Below, one piece after another: positions 12,341-22,979 of a stretch of 64,000 bases of DNA; position 1 is the stretch's first letter; each line of letters begins with the position of its first letter. The translations under genes and the position numbers were made by a program. The notes under the pieces are model-generated. The model made no database searches. It saw only the letters and a program-made list of their open reading frames with translations, and had not been told where the DNA came from. Source of the stretch: Symbiodinium sp. CCMP2592 (Eukaryota > Sar > Dinophyceae > Suessiales > Symbiodiniaceae); contig CAJNDT010000515.1 of NCBI GenBank assembly GCA_905221615.1, forward strand, positions 62,001-126,000. Reading direction: 5' to 3'.

Positions 12341-13500
12341 GTGTTGTCGGCCGGACGCTGTCCGGCACAGAGCTCCCGTCATGGACATCACGCTGATCGC
12401 CATGGCGTGTTGGAGGAAGAACAAGAGTTTGTTCCACCCCAACGATCAGGGAACCTTGCTTTTTTTCGGACAGGTGACGCACTGTACTACAAAGTCTGCC
12501 ATTTCGAAGCACGTCTCTCTGCAGCTACCAACGTACAGAAAGCCTTTTACTGCGCTGCATGCACGCATTGCTTTGGACCATCCGCATCGAGTCGAGCATG
12601 GCTTTATGTGGATAACCTTCTAGCACTGCTACGCACGGCAGACAAAGACATGCCGCGGCACTTACAGTGGCACTGCTCTCCGCTTTATAGCCAGTTGGAA
12701 GACAGCACAGTTCGCGCAAGAAGTCACCTGGTATGGCTGCACGCTCCGCACGGATGCGGAGACCCTTGAGCTCCAGCAAAGTGTAACGCAAAGAACTCGA
12801 AGAAGTTTTTGGACTTCTGAACTGGCTACGTCCTTAAGTAAACATATGCGCCCCTTTATGGCCCCGCTGTACGAAGACCTGCACAGCTCTAAGGGTGCGC
12901 TGCACAGCATAGCACCTACATGTGGGGTGCATTTCTTGACAGCTTCACAAAGAAGCAAAACTCACGCGTGCACTACTGGGCAAAACTTGGCTTCCTCGCA
13001 ACGCACAGCTGTTGGAAGTTGGAAGCCTCAAAATTTCCCAAAAAGTGGATGTCCCCTTGGTTCCGCCTTCGCATAAGCACTAGTGGGTCTCACTGGCAGA
13101 TCCGCATCGCGTTGAGGTCCACCTGCGTCAAGAAAGTAAATTTGTTTTGGCATGGCTTCAGCACTGTTTCTTGCATGAGCAGCCACGCTCGCTGCGCACT
13201 GCACCTCGCATGCATTGCTACAGCGCGGTAGACGCTTTTAAAGACATTCATCGCATGGGCATAGGGGGTCGGGGTTGGCCAGCACATTCAACTCAAGGCA
13301 GCCTACAGTCGTATATGGGCTATTTTGAAGCACTAGCACAACTAGCGCTTGCGCAATGCTCTTGGAAGCTTATGCGCAGCAAGAATGTCTGGGCCGACAA
13401 GCTAAGCAGAGGCTGGACAGCTTTCTTACAGTATCGCACTGCTGATAAAGTGGAGATCACGCTTGCGCAGCTCGCGTCGCAGCACATTGTGTGACCCTAC
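12341..13500 (+). pseudogene. Second decayed RT-RNase H element
   Basis: Frame pieces on the plus strand fit a retroelement polymerase. AWLYVDNLLALL near 12595-12635 is an RT motif C with one aspartate replaced by asparagine. FAQEVTWYGC near 12712-12745 is the strand after motif D, and MRPFMAPLYEDL at 12846-12885 is the thumb. YSAVDAFKDI...GIGG (13215-13275), FEALAQLAL (13327-13355) and KNVWADKLSRG (13382-13414) fit the RNase H strands carrying D, E and N..AD. Frames change several times and stops intervene. The RNase H E motif resembles that of the element at 27.1-28.65 kb more than that of the LINE just upstream. Confidence 0.6.
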
Positions 13501-13698
13501 ACGATCTCTCTTTGGAATGGCCGCAACTGCTCCAGGACGCACAGCGCGCCATGCTGAAGTTAAAAAAGAGTGGAACGCTTCTCTCCTGTTTGTTTCGACT
13601 TGCGCACTTACAGCAGTCTCTTGCTCCGCTCCGCCAGGTACAGCTTCTCGCGACGGTGAGGGGCTTTTTGAACAGGCAGAGATTGCAGGATGCGCCTC

Positions 13699-14103
13699 TT
13701 TTTTCTTCCTCGCGAGCAATGCCTCGCTAAGCATTGCATCTACAAGCAATCTCTGCGGAAAAAAGATGTAGTTCTGCATGCGCTGCACCACACTTCTTTG
13801 AAATAGAAAACGCCAAATGTGTGTTTTTCTTTTGGTCAACTGTGTTTTCTAACAAGTGTCGAAAGAAGTAGCACTGCATTTCGGCACAAGATAACACAAC
13901 TAGCGTTATCATACATGCAACGCTTGCAAGCAAATAGTAAAGTTTTCACCCACCCTCCACGCCCTGGAGGAACGCTCGGTATCGGCCTTTTTCCTTCCTC
14001 GCGAGCAATGCCTCGCTAAGCACTGCATCTACAAGCAATCTCTGTGGAAAAAAATGTAGTTCTGCATGCGCTGCACTACACTTCTTTGAAACAGAATAGA
14101 AAA
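13699..14103. repeat. ~115-bp direct repeat downstream of the RT-RNase H remnant
   Basis: Copies at about 13699-13811 and 13987-14103 share CTTCCTCGCGAGCAATGCC, then GCATCTACAAGCAATCTCTG, ATGTAGTTCTGCATGCGCTG and CACTTCTTTGAAA, with only a few substitutions and short indels. About 175 bp separate them. They lie directly after the RNase H remnant, the same relative position as the B1 and B2 repeats of the 18.7-22.2 kb element, with which they share no sequence. They could be the B1 and B2 of a second split-direct-repeat element, or a simple duplication. Confidence 0.8.
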
Positions 14104-17100
14104 CTTAGGGGCGTGTCTTGTAACTTCAGACTGAATCTTGTCTTAAGCGCACTGTTAGCACTGCCAAAACTTAAACGTGCGAAGAAACCAAGAGCGCTTT
14201 TTGTTTTAACCAAGGTTATTCATAATTTTTGCACAAATGAACTTGTTCTTGCAACACATACAGACAGATTTATCGTTCTTGCCCAGCCTTAAAGAAAATT
14301 TGGCAACAGCAGAACGACAACTTGCCAAAACAGCTCCAACTTTGGCGTCACTTCACGACTTGTTGCGACCACAGACTTAAAGACGCCAGGGGAGGGTGCG
14401 AAGCACTTCGCCGTGTGCTGTGTTGCCTTTTGTCCCAAAGGACAAACACAAGTTTGAATTGCAGTTCGTCGGAAAGAAAGTGTCTTTAGAAGTTTCAGAT
14501 CCGTTGAAATTCGTCTAGCCATGCCAATTTTCGTTTGTGTTTTTTGAGCTTGGACTGTGCTTTCTCTCCCAAGTGTCGCCGTCCAGGGGTATTGCAAGCA
14601 ACACGGCAACATTCTTGATTAATGTCCTGTTTGTGTGCGTTGCATACAGCATTGATGTTTGACATGAAGAAATTCAGTGAGCATTTTGCGCATCTTCGCT
14701 ACAAGCCGGAGTGATTGGGTGTGGTGGTTGATTGCCTCTCATGCTTGGTAGCATGTTGTAGCAGATTGTTAGTTTGTACATGGAGTTGTGATATGCCATG
14801 GGGCCAAGCCCGTCGACACGGCCGGAATCGGCAGGCGATATCTCTGCTCTGCACTGCTTTCGAAGATGTTGGTAGCTTTACTCACCGTTTGTTGAACCAT
14901 GAATTCCCTTCTCTTCCAGAACACTTTGGAAGCTGGGTTCAGGTGTGTGAAATCGGTCTGGTAGAGATTGATTTTGCCCGTTTTGCCTGCAGAAGTCTAA
15001 CTTGCATGCACGTTGGTCATGTAAAGTAGCCAAGAAGAGAAATGTGTCAGTTGACAATTGCATTGTACTGCGAGCCTGTGAGTTCAGGCGGCGAAGACCT
15101 CCGACAACTTCGCGCCATTGTCTGCACCCCAGTCGTTCACATCATGTCAGGATGTATCTCCACGTCGATGCAGGCTGCCATCTGTGTCCGGCAGTCGCGA
15201 AACGGCCAGCGCTACAGCATCAGAAGCATGGTACACGTGTGCCTGCACATGGCACATGAGCTTGCTCACCAGGTCTCCGGTGGTCGAGGTGTGCGGTCCC
15301 GGTGGTTAGCAGGTGGAAGGAACAACGATGTGGATTGTTGGAATCTGAGGCGCTCCGGGTTTGCGCGACTTCGCATCGACGCAGGACATGCCGAATGCTT
15401 CAGGCGAAGGCAGAAGATGGTGAACATGCTATAACATGCTCAATCTCCCGATACTTTGCACCACAGTTGCTTGGATCAGATCGTCCAGCGGCAGGGTCGC
15501 TCTTGTGACGAACCCTCGACCGACTTCGTTGCTGCTGCAACCGTTGTAATCGAGACACGATGCCATTCGTTACGATCAGACTCCTGTCCTTTTGTGGGCA
15601 AAAGGAAAAACTATGTACAGAACCCGAAACAAGGAAGGAGAAGAAGGGCAGCAAGAACGCAAGAAGGGAAATGAGGTTTTCAGCCGAAACGGACCGGCGC
15701 CCTGGTCCTTGCCCCGCGCTTTGTTTCGGTCGGGGAAAGATAGCCACCGTTGCGATGTACGTCATGCGATTAGGACGGTATTGCACGCTGCGACCATCGT
15801 CAAATCGTCGGAGCCCGTTTTCTTTCCACTTCTCGCGCTCATTAGCGGGGCTCTGCTGCCGCAGGTTGGCCCCCAGCCACATCCTGGGCGGCCCAGTAGC
15901 GGCAGGCTGGTGGCCCTGCGCCTCTGACTCTAGCTGCTCGATGGCCTCTCTTGACATAGCGACCAGCTCTTGTAGCAGCGGCTAGCGGCAGGCCCTCTGC
16001 GCATTCTGAGGGCCGAAAGCGTAGCGCCCTCCGAAAGCTGCGGAGGATGTCGGGAACATCAAATTCCCCAGCGGGGCCATCGCCCGTAGCCGGGGCATCT
16101 GCCCCCTTGCCTTTGCCAGTAGCGGTGGGGTCCTCTTTCCCCTTCACGCCCATAGCGTCAGCCCAAGGCTGGGATCAGGTGAAACACTATCTCGGGCTAG
16201 CTACCAAGGTAGCGAAGCCCAGGCTGCCGGGGCAGAGGTTTAGCTGCAGAAGCGTGCTCCTGTGCCTGGCTCCTAGCAGGCCCAGCGGTTTCGTAGCGCC
16301 TTTTGCCGCCACATGATGCCCGACCGTTGACGTTTGCGGTTTCATCCAACAGAACCGCGATCCCGGCTTAGTGTCTGCTGCCTTGATCTCTGCGGCGTGC
16401 CGAGGCTGTCCAGCCTTTTCGTTCCGTGCAAAAGCTTTTCGCCACAACTCGCCGCCAAGACCGTGAATTTGTCTTTGCCACCATGCGAATGTCTCTCCAA
16501 GTTTGGTTTTTCGCCCCACCCGCGAGTCGTTGGGGTGTACATACCGTGGCATTCGTATTTGCAAGATTGGAACACGTTGCGAATGCGTCCTTTATGTCTT
16601 GGAACAGTGTTTCAATCAATGCCGGAAGTTCTCACAGACTGCCCGTGAAAAACTCGGTCAGCCGGCCAGCAAACCGTAGCAGGCGTCACCGTCGAGGTCA
16701 AGCCCACAACGTTGCGGCCCCAACCCAGGGTGCGACTCGACGCTTTTGCTTGGGCAAAACCAGGACGACTGGCAGTTGTGCCAACATCGTTGAGCGGGCG
16801 TCGGGCCGGACCAAAAAAACGGCCGCCGCTCAAGTCCAGACAGCGCCGCAGCCGCAGCCGGGCTTCTTACGTTGAGCCGCATGTAGTTCCTTCCGCCACC
16901 ACGTCCACTTCCGAGCCCAGCGTCGGGATCACTGGACTCCGTTGTTTGAGCTGTCTGCGCCTGTGTGCCTGACAAGTGTCATGCGAATTCGATGGTGACC
17001 TGGACCGGACGGGCAACTCAGATACAACCCGGAAGGTGAAAGAATGCTGACATGTGGCTGTACGCTTTGTCCATCTTTGTCCATGTTTCGAAAGGATGTT

Positions 17101-18723
17101 GATGTAAAGCCGTGGTTACCCACGAGTGCAGGCTAGCTTATCGTCCACCAGCCATGATCGTTTCGCATCCGTGTGTGACATTGTTTGACTGAATCGTGCC
17201 TGGATGGCAGCATGTCGTTGAGGGCTAATATGTGCAAATCCAATTGCACCAGGCGTCACGATGTCACGACACAAATTTCTTGCGAAATTTGTTGGAAAAC
17301 ATGATGAAACATGATGCTGATCATGACGATGGTTTCATTTCTGACTGTGTCTCACGGTCGTTCAAGGACATCTCTCTCAATGTCCATGCCGGTACGGTTC
17401 GATGATGGAATTCAACCACGTGCCTCGAAGCAAATCAGGCACACATGCACACTCAGTTGCAGCCTGGCCTATGCCAACCGGTGTGCAATACAATCAATTC
17501 CATAAAAAATAAGTTCCTCGCCCACGCTCGTGTCATTTGCATACCATAGGCGTGCCACTTGTTTATAAATCCGTTTCACGAATGTGCACTTGCGAGCTCA
17601 CGAGAGCGCATCACGTTGTTCGAAGCCATGCAGGTCGACTGATCTGGGGGGGCCCAGGATGCATGAAGTTGATGTGTCCCGCGTCGAGCATCTGGATTGA
17701 CGGGGATCAGTAGCAGCTCGTTTCAATTGCCCTCAAGCACCACTCTTGATGTGCCAGAACAGAAATCCCACCAGATGAAGAGCGGCGCTCGCGCTCGCAC
17801 TTGCGCTTGCTTGCTTTCATTTCGTTTCAGGGCTTGTAACCCGGGCGACTTCGCCGCGATGGAAACAAGCACGCAGTGCGCTGCCCGCATCGGATGCTTG
17901 TGTTGCCGGAACAATACATGCAGGTGAGCAGATGCGCACCGTGCATTCCGGCGTAACGCACTCGACACTCGTCGGCAGGTTAATGCGCAACGTGCTCCAA
18001 CCGGATGATGAGGACACGATGGCAGCCTGCAAGAAAGCATGCTTCGAACATCTTCGCACACCTCGTGCACTTTCTTCTAAAAACAACCGCTTTTCCCATC
18101 CCGTTTGTACGGCCAAGGCGTTGTCCACAGTTGGCTCCGTCCTCGTTTCTTTTTTTTCGTTTTTCTTCCACGGACCTTTTTACCACCGTCCAAAGCAGCT
18201 CGGTCCCTGTGCAAAGCCCAAAGCCAACAGTCTACAGCAAAGAGCGGCAGGCGGCGCACGCAAAGCGCAGTCACACCACACGGCTGGCGAGCGGGGGTTG
18301 GGAAGGCGAGTCGGCGAGGATGTCGCTCAGAGGTGGGAGCCCCCCGTCAACATTTGCTGTGCCGGTAAGGCTTGCAGTGAGCAAGCCATCTCCGGCAGTA
18401 CGGCCACCAGCCCCGCGCCGTAGTGCTGTCCTTTCGCGGTTTGGGCGCCGTGGACGCGGCGGTCGGAGGAGTATGTCCGCTCCTTGCAAACATCGCGTCA
18501 GGCATCGCATGCGAAGCGCTTGTATGTGTGTAGTGGGACCGGGCCCCTCAACTCCCTCGCAACACGAGCACCGACCCCCCAGGAGTTGTCAAACACACGA
18601 ATTGCCAGTATCCGCGGCAGCCACGAAGCCAACCCTCGGTCTGTGTACCTGCTCCTCGGGTGCAGGAAAGTACTAGCTGTGGTTCGCTCCTGAAGCGGTG
18701 GGCCAATTGGGGCGCTGTCCCAC
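14104..18723. other. 4.6-kb interval without an assignable gene
   Basis: Several medium open frames occur on both strands. Minus 14289-14612 has 107 codons. Minus 15400-15957 has 185 codons with a basic stretch and a hydrophobic run LISLLAFLLPFFSFLV. Minus 15842-16153 has 103 codons, and 16187-16564 has 125. Plus 16426-16875 and 18005-18676 are also open. They overlap, lack recognised motifs and show no splice-consistent joins. The minus frames at 15.4-16.5 kb could be a decayed gag-like ORF, but this is a guess. No repeat or RNA gene stood out. Confidence 0.35.
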
Positions 18724-18882
18724 ATGAACAGGTATTGCTGCTTAGGCGTTCAAAACCCAGGTCATTTTTCCTGTAGTGGGCTGAGGTGCATGACGTATGC
18801 ACGCGCAGCTGTATCTCCTGTAGGCCTGCTGGCCCGAAACGCCCCAGCAAACAGTTGTAAAGTCTCTTGCTTGGGATGCCCC
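18724..18882 (+). repeat. A1, left repeat of the split-direct-repeat element
   Basis: 159 bp beginning ATGAACAGGTATTGCTGC and ending TTGGGATGCCCC. It matches A2 at 21795-21952 except for a T/C change and one extra T near 18763-18768. It carries the left element end and the first codons of the long frame. Confidence 0.9.
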
Positions 18883-21425
18883 CGCTGTGGTGGTGGCTTT
18901 CCTGTATCTGTGGGAGTGCAGCCTGGTTGCATGCTGTTGGCCGCCCTTTGGGAGAGGATAAGATGGCATGTTGCAGTGCAGGCTTTCAAGGGGATTGTGG
19001 AAGATCTTCACCGGCTCGGGTCTTCAGAAACCGACATAGGGCTCTTCGGCACAAGTTGTGTTCGAAGCTTCGAGCTGTCTTGGATTCCAGTTGCAATACG
19101 AAAGGTTGCCACACAGTTGCCCATGAAGCGGGAGTTCGCTGTGAAGAAACTCCTTTTGCTGAGGGTTACGCAGGATTCCTCACGACCTTCGTTGAGAAGT
19201 CCAAGCTTCCTTTCGCGAAAGCTGCGGCTTCAGGCGAGTCGAGGGGGCAAAGGCCGACGCGCCGCGACCTGTTCCCTTTGCCCCGCCTGCGGAGTTGGCC
19301 AGCTCACATTGCTGATGGAAAGCAGAGCCGCAATGGTCTTTTGGCTTGTGCGGACTTGTGCTGTGCAGCATTGAATCACTTGAGCGATGGCATGCCAGAA
19401 ACTTCGTGCTCTCGGCTGGGACAAGGCTGCACAGCTGCCCAGCGGGCTGTGCAAGAGCATGTCTGTCAGCGAGTGGTCCGGTTTTGCACCCGCCTCAACT
19501 CCATCAGTGACGGGCCGTTCTCCCACAAGGGATCGCTGCAGACTTTTGGGCGAAACAGCGCAGGCTACGAACGCATCCGTGGTGGCGACGTGGACCTGCC
19601 GACTCGCGCAGCTACGTGTGACCCTGGAAACCTCGTGGATCCTGGACTGTGGGCAACTATTTGTAGGCCAGGAGCTATCTTTGAAGAGCCTCAGTCTTTC
19701 CAGCAGTGTTTGGGCTTCACCAAGACTTTCGGCATGGAGAGAAAGGAGTATATTGATCTTACTTGCAGAGAGCTGCGGTGCAAGAAGCTCCGCCTACGCA
19801 CGCAGGTGTTTGGTGTTGCTGGGGTTTTTGCAGCGGCAAAGAGCACCAAAGGCCGTCAGCGGAAAATCTGGGACGGCTCGGTCCTCTCGGAATTTGCTGC
19901 TCAGCCTCCTAAGCCTTATCGGCTGGCAAATCCAAGCTCTTTTCTCGACATCGTGGTCCGTCGTGGTGAACGCTTGTACATGTCAAAGCGAGATGCCGCT
20001 ACTTACTTTGATTTGCTTGCGGCCCCCTCAGATCTGCAGCCTTGGTTTGGCCAGGAGCCTGTAGCACTGCACGAGCTTTTATCACAAGGAAGATTCGCAC
20101 TGGCGGAAGTCATTGGCTTTGTTGACGACCTTGCTCAGGGAGAAGGCTTGTTAGCGCAGACGCTGCTTTTTCCTGTGCATGCTGCTTGGCCCATGGGTTT
20201 CAGCTGGTCCTCCTGCGTGGCGCAGTCGAACACCATCGGCTTGTTGACGGATGCTGGCGTCGATCCTCGTTGCATCCTCAGCCTGGACCACGCGTTGCCT
20301 GGCTCTCAGAAGGAACTGTGTGCCGTGGCCACTGACGACACCTTGTTCTTTCATCGCTGCCCGGCTAGGGGGCGTCGTACATTGTCTAAGCTGGACAAAG
20401 TGTTTGACAAGAGCGGTGTCGCCAGGAACGTCAACAAAGACATCTCGCTTGCAGCTGAAATGACTGCGCTCGGATGTGACATCTCAGCTGAGCCGCCTTT
20501 GGTGGAGCCGTGCAAGCAGAAACTGGCCAAGTTTGTGGCCGCTGTGTGTGACTTACTGGAGGCCCCCGCTGCCAGCCCTGCGGCGGTTAACAGCGTCTTG
20601 GGTACAGCTCAGTGGTTTTGTCTACTGCAACGCAGCTTGTTCAGCATCTTCAATGCAATCTACAGGTTCGTGCAGATGGAGCCCTCATGGAAGCCAGCTC
20701 TTCTGCCTGCCGCTGTGAAAAACGAGCTGCTCGTGTGCTTGGTACTTTCGCCGTTGCTCCCTGCAGCTTTGGACAGGCCCTTTCTCCCTGAGCTCTTGGC
20801 CTGTGACGCTGCGCCGCAGTACGGCTTTGGTGTGTGTTCACTCGCATGTGGGCGCAAGCTCGTTGAAGAAGTGGGTCGCTACTCTGAGCGGCGAGGTGAC
20901 TACGTGCGTTTGCAAGCTGCAGAAGGGGACGAGCCTGAAGTGCCCAGGCTTGGAGTTCCACGGAAGCTGCCGTTTTGCAAGGGCGACTTCAAGCCTCTCA
21001 TTTCCACTCCGGCCAAGTGGCCCGCCCACTCCGGAGTTCTGGAGTGCCATGGAGTACTGCTTACGGTGAAGTGGGTGTGCCGCAGTCGCGCACGACAGGG
21101 CCATCGGGTCGTCGTTCTTGTGGATGCCAAAGCTGCCATCGGCAGCATCAGCAAAGGCCGAAGCTCAGCAAACAGCTTGCGACGGGTGCTTCGCAGCATA
21201 GCTGCGCACTCCCTGGCCTGCAATCTTTTGTTGCGGCTCGTGTACATCCCTTCGGAATCAAATCCGGCGGATGGCCCATCCCGAGGAAAAAGAGCTGTTT
21301 ATCCTGTGAAGAGAAACTTCCTCAAAACATCCAGAAGGCCCATGCGGGTTCAATTAGTTTTCATCAAAGTCAGAGACTTCTGCCGCTGTCGCTCTCCTTT
21401 AGGGCACCGGGCTCTTCGCGAGTGA
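18867..21425 (+). CDS. Reverse transcriptase-RNase H protein of the split-direct-repeat element (852 aa)
   Basis: A single long open frame whose ATG lies inside A1; the true start may be elsewhere. Residues 1 to about 250 are unrecognised. The RT follows: motif A as KRDAATYFDLL (D376), motif B as WPMGFSWSSCVAQ (about residues 440-452), motif C as ATDDTLFF (D490, D491) and motif D as MTALGCDIS. RNase H follows with D647 (LACDAAPQYGFG), E726 (LECHG), D753 (LVDAKAA) and D802 (NPADGPSRG). All expected catalytic acids are present and no stop interrupts the frame, in contrast to the other retroelements of the window. It would copy the element RNA into DNA and remove the RNA. No gag, methyltransferase or tyrosine recombinase domain is seen in it. 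The frame stops 221 bp before B1. Confidence 0.85.
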   Translation: MLGMPPLWWWLSCICGSAAWLHAVGRPLGEDKMACCSAGFQGDCGRSSPARVFRNRHRALRHKLCSKLRAVLDSSCNTKGCHTVAHEAGVRCEETPFAEGYAGFLTTFVEKSKLPFAKAAASGESRGQRPTRRDLFPLPRLRSWPAHIADGKQSRNGLLACADLCCAALNHLSDGMPETSCSRLGQGCTAAQRAVQEHVCQRVVRFCTRLNSISDGPFSHKGSLQTFGRNSAGYERIRGGDVDLPTRAATCDPGNLVDPGLWATICRPGAIFEEPQSFQQCLGFTKTFGMERKEYIDLTCRELRCKKLRLRTQVFGVAGVFAAAKSTKGRQRKIWDGSVLSEFAAQPPKPYRLANPSSFLDIVVRRGERLYMSKRDAATYFDLLAAPSDLQPWFGQEPVALHELLSQGRFALAEVIGFVDDLAQGEGLLAQTLLFPVHAAWPMGFSWSSCVAQSNTIGLLTDAGVDPRCILSLDHALPGSQKELCAVATDDTLFFHRCPARGRRTLSKLDKVFDKSGVARNVNKDISLAAEMTALGCDISAEPPLVEPCKQKLAKFVAAVCDLLEAPAASPAAVNSVLGTAQWFCLLQRSLFSIFNAIYRFVQMEPSWKPALLPAAVKNELLVCLVLSPLLPAALDRPFLPELLACDAAPQYGFGVCSLACGRKLVEEVGRYSERRGDYVRLQAAEGDEPEVPRLGVPRKLPFCKGDFKPLISTPAKWPAHSGVLECHGVLLTVKWVCRSRARQGHRVVVLVDAKAAIGSISKGRSSANSLRRVLRSIAAHSLACNLLLRLVYIPSESNPADGPSRGKRAVYPVKRNFLKTSRRPMRVQLVFIKVRDFCRCRSPLGHRALRE

Positions 21426-21646
21426 GGCTTGGGACCTGCTCAAGTTTTGCCTTCGACTGGCAGTGGGCGATGCCAGGAGCTGTGCTCTGGAGGGTGGGCT
21501 CACGATCTGCGCCCATTCGTGATCACTCCTTTTCTGTCGAAGTGTATAGACACTTCTGTGTATCTGACTGCGCACCATTTGAGGGTGCATAAGTTTTGTG
21601 GGGTTTTTCCGGCCGCTTAGAGGTGTTGCGTCCAGTGCGGGGTGTT

Positions 21647-21797
21647 GGGCTTTTTGGAAGCACTGAAGCCTTAAAGGCCTGTGCTTGCTCGCACTCTGTG
21701 GAACACGTCTCTAAATCCCAGCGGCACGAAGTCCCAAAACAGTCTGCATTGTCGTCTTAGACGTCAGCAAGTGCAGGAGAGCCGCTTTGCAGCAATG
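21647..21797 (+). repeat. B1, internal repeat of the split-direct-repeat element
   Basis: 151 bp from GGGCTTTTTGGAAGCACTG to GCTTTGCAGCAATG, identical to B2 by eye. Its last ATG is also the first ATG of A2, so B1 and A2 overlap by three bases. The B1-A2 unit equals the junction a circular intermediate would have. Confidence 0.9.
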
Positions 21798-21952
21798 AAC
21801 AGGTATTGCTGCTTAGGCGTTCAAAACCCAGGTCACTTTCCTGTAGTGGGCTGAGGTGCATGACGTATGCACGCGCAGCTGTATCTCCTGTAGGCCTGCT
21901 GGCCCGAAACGCCCCAGCAAACAGTTGTAAAGTCTCTTGCTTGGGATGCCCC
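21795..21952 (+). repeat. A2, internal repeat of the split-direct-repeat element
   Basis: 158-bp copy of A1 directly joined to B1. A 51-bp pyrimidine-rich spacer (21953-22003, beginning TCCCTTTTTTCCCTCCC) separates it from B2. The spacer is not found next to A1 or B1. Confidence 0.9.
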
Positions 21953-22003
21953 TCCCTTTTTTCCCTCCCTTTTCGCATCCCTAGCAGGTTCCTCGTTTGC
22001 AGG

Positions 22004-22154
22004 GGGCTTTTTGGAAGCACTGAAGCCTTAAAGGCCTGTGCTTGCTCGCACTCTGTGGAACACGTCTCTAAATCCCAGCGGCACGAAGTCCCAAAACAGT
22101 CTGCATTGTCGTCTTAGACGTCAGCAAGTGCAGGAGAGCCGCTTTGCAGCAATG
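22004..22154 (+). repeat. B2, right repeat of the split-direct-repeat element
   Basis: Second 151-bp B copy and the right end of the element. It ends in CAGCAATG and is followed by TTGTATCCAGGG of the flank. The terminal ATG is shared with the position where A1 starts on the left. Confidence 0.9.
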
Positions 22155-22979
22155 TTGTATCCAGGGCAGGGCCTGCAGCTGCCGCAGACCTCAATGACGG
22201 CATTGCTGCTGTGTTAGCAGCTGCCAGCACACGTGCGCATCGTGGTGCAGTATCCAGTCGGGAGCCCAATATGCCAGCCAGAGAACGCGCCGCAGGCGGA
22301 CCTTGCCTGCTGCCTGGTACGTAGCTTCGGCCTGCATTAAATAATAACCTAGATCGACACAAATTCTGGGGTTTATGGCAGGCGCTATCGACGATCCGGG
22401 CAGACCCCCACCCGCTCAAACTTGCAATGTCCGCCATATGGCCGCAGCCGCCTTCAAGCCCGCGGGACAGTGCATACAGCATGCCATGCTCGCGAGCTCG
22501 TGTAAGATGGTTGTTTGCTGCGGCCGGGATCGTTCGGACTTGTGCTTGTGTCGCAATGCAATTTTTGGCAAATGCAAAAAAATTGCAGCGTCAGTGTTTG
22601 TAGTGCTTGAATTAACTGCGGCTTTCTTCCCTTGGTGAGGGTCTTCCTTTGCCACTCGGACCGCGCACCTGCAGGTACCGCCGCAACCCTGCTGCCTTCG
22701 GACGGCCCCGACACGCCCTCTGCCTTTGGAACCTGCCTTGGCCCGTTCCTCGCAAAAGGCCCACATTTCCAAGCGATGCTGCTGAAGAGCCTGTTCCACG
22801 CGGGTTTCGTGATCTCAGGCCGAAGGCCATGCGGATCCATCCCATAATGGATCGAAGGTGGTAGCAAAATATTGAATTTTTGTAGTGCTTACCGTGCACT
22901 TTGACTTCTGGGACAAAGTGCTTTCTTCATGGTGGGTTTTTGTCAGGGCATTGTATTGTCCTAGTATTGTCTTCTTGTC
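22155..22979. other. Interval right of the element, no assignable gene
   Basis: Minus-strand frames of 122 (22114-22482, partly inside B2) and 137 codons (22454-22867) are open. They lack recognised motifs, and the first runs into the mobile element. The stretch MDPHGLRPEITKPAW at about 22800-22845 (minus) has a protein-like look but no homologue I can name. A possible exon cannot be excluded. Confidence 0.3.

Larger units (their letters stand above)
9200..12380 (+). mobile_element. 5'-truncated, frameshifted LINE-type (non-LTR) retrotransposon
   Basis: In order the segment contains the RT from motif B onward, a connecting region, a CCHC-type knuckle, an RNase H domain and a C-terminal cysteine-bearing tail, all on the plus strand but in shifting frames. 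This order (RT, thumb, knuckle, RNase H) is that of LINE elements carrying an RNase H. RT motif A, the endonuclease and ORF1 are missing on the left, where the AT-rich island begins. Loss of the 5' part is typical of target-primed reverse transcription. The 3' boundary is uncertain; a 7-bp hairpin at 12350-12366 lies near it and no poly-A tail is seen. Confidence 0.8.
18724..22154 (+). mobile_element. Split-direct-repeat retroelement (Ngaro/PAT/DIRS-like architecture)
   Basis: The element has the order A1 (18724-18882), RT-RNase H frame (18867-21425), B1 (21647-21797), A2 (21795-21952), 51-bp spacer, B2 (22004-22154). A1 and A2 differ by one substitution and one base of a T run; B1 and B2 appear identical over 151 bp. 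This A1...B1-A2-B2 plan is the split direct repeat plan described for Ngaro and PAT elements of the DIRS order, which integrate through a tyrosine recombinase from a circular intermediate and leave no target-site duplication. Here the left flank, A1, the B1/A2 junction and the B2/right-flank junction share only ATG. The near identity of the repeats implies a recent insertion. LTRs are ruled out because the full repeat is not present at both ends. Confidence 0.85.

Noticed and set aside
18724-22154. Interpretation as an LTR retrotransposon
   Set aside because: The repeat at the left end (A) and the one at the right end (B) are different sequences, and both occur internally as B1-A2. That is not an LTR layout.
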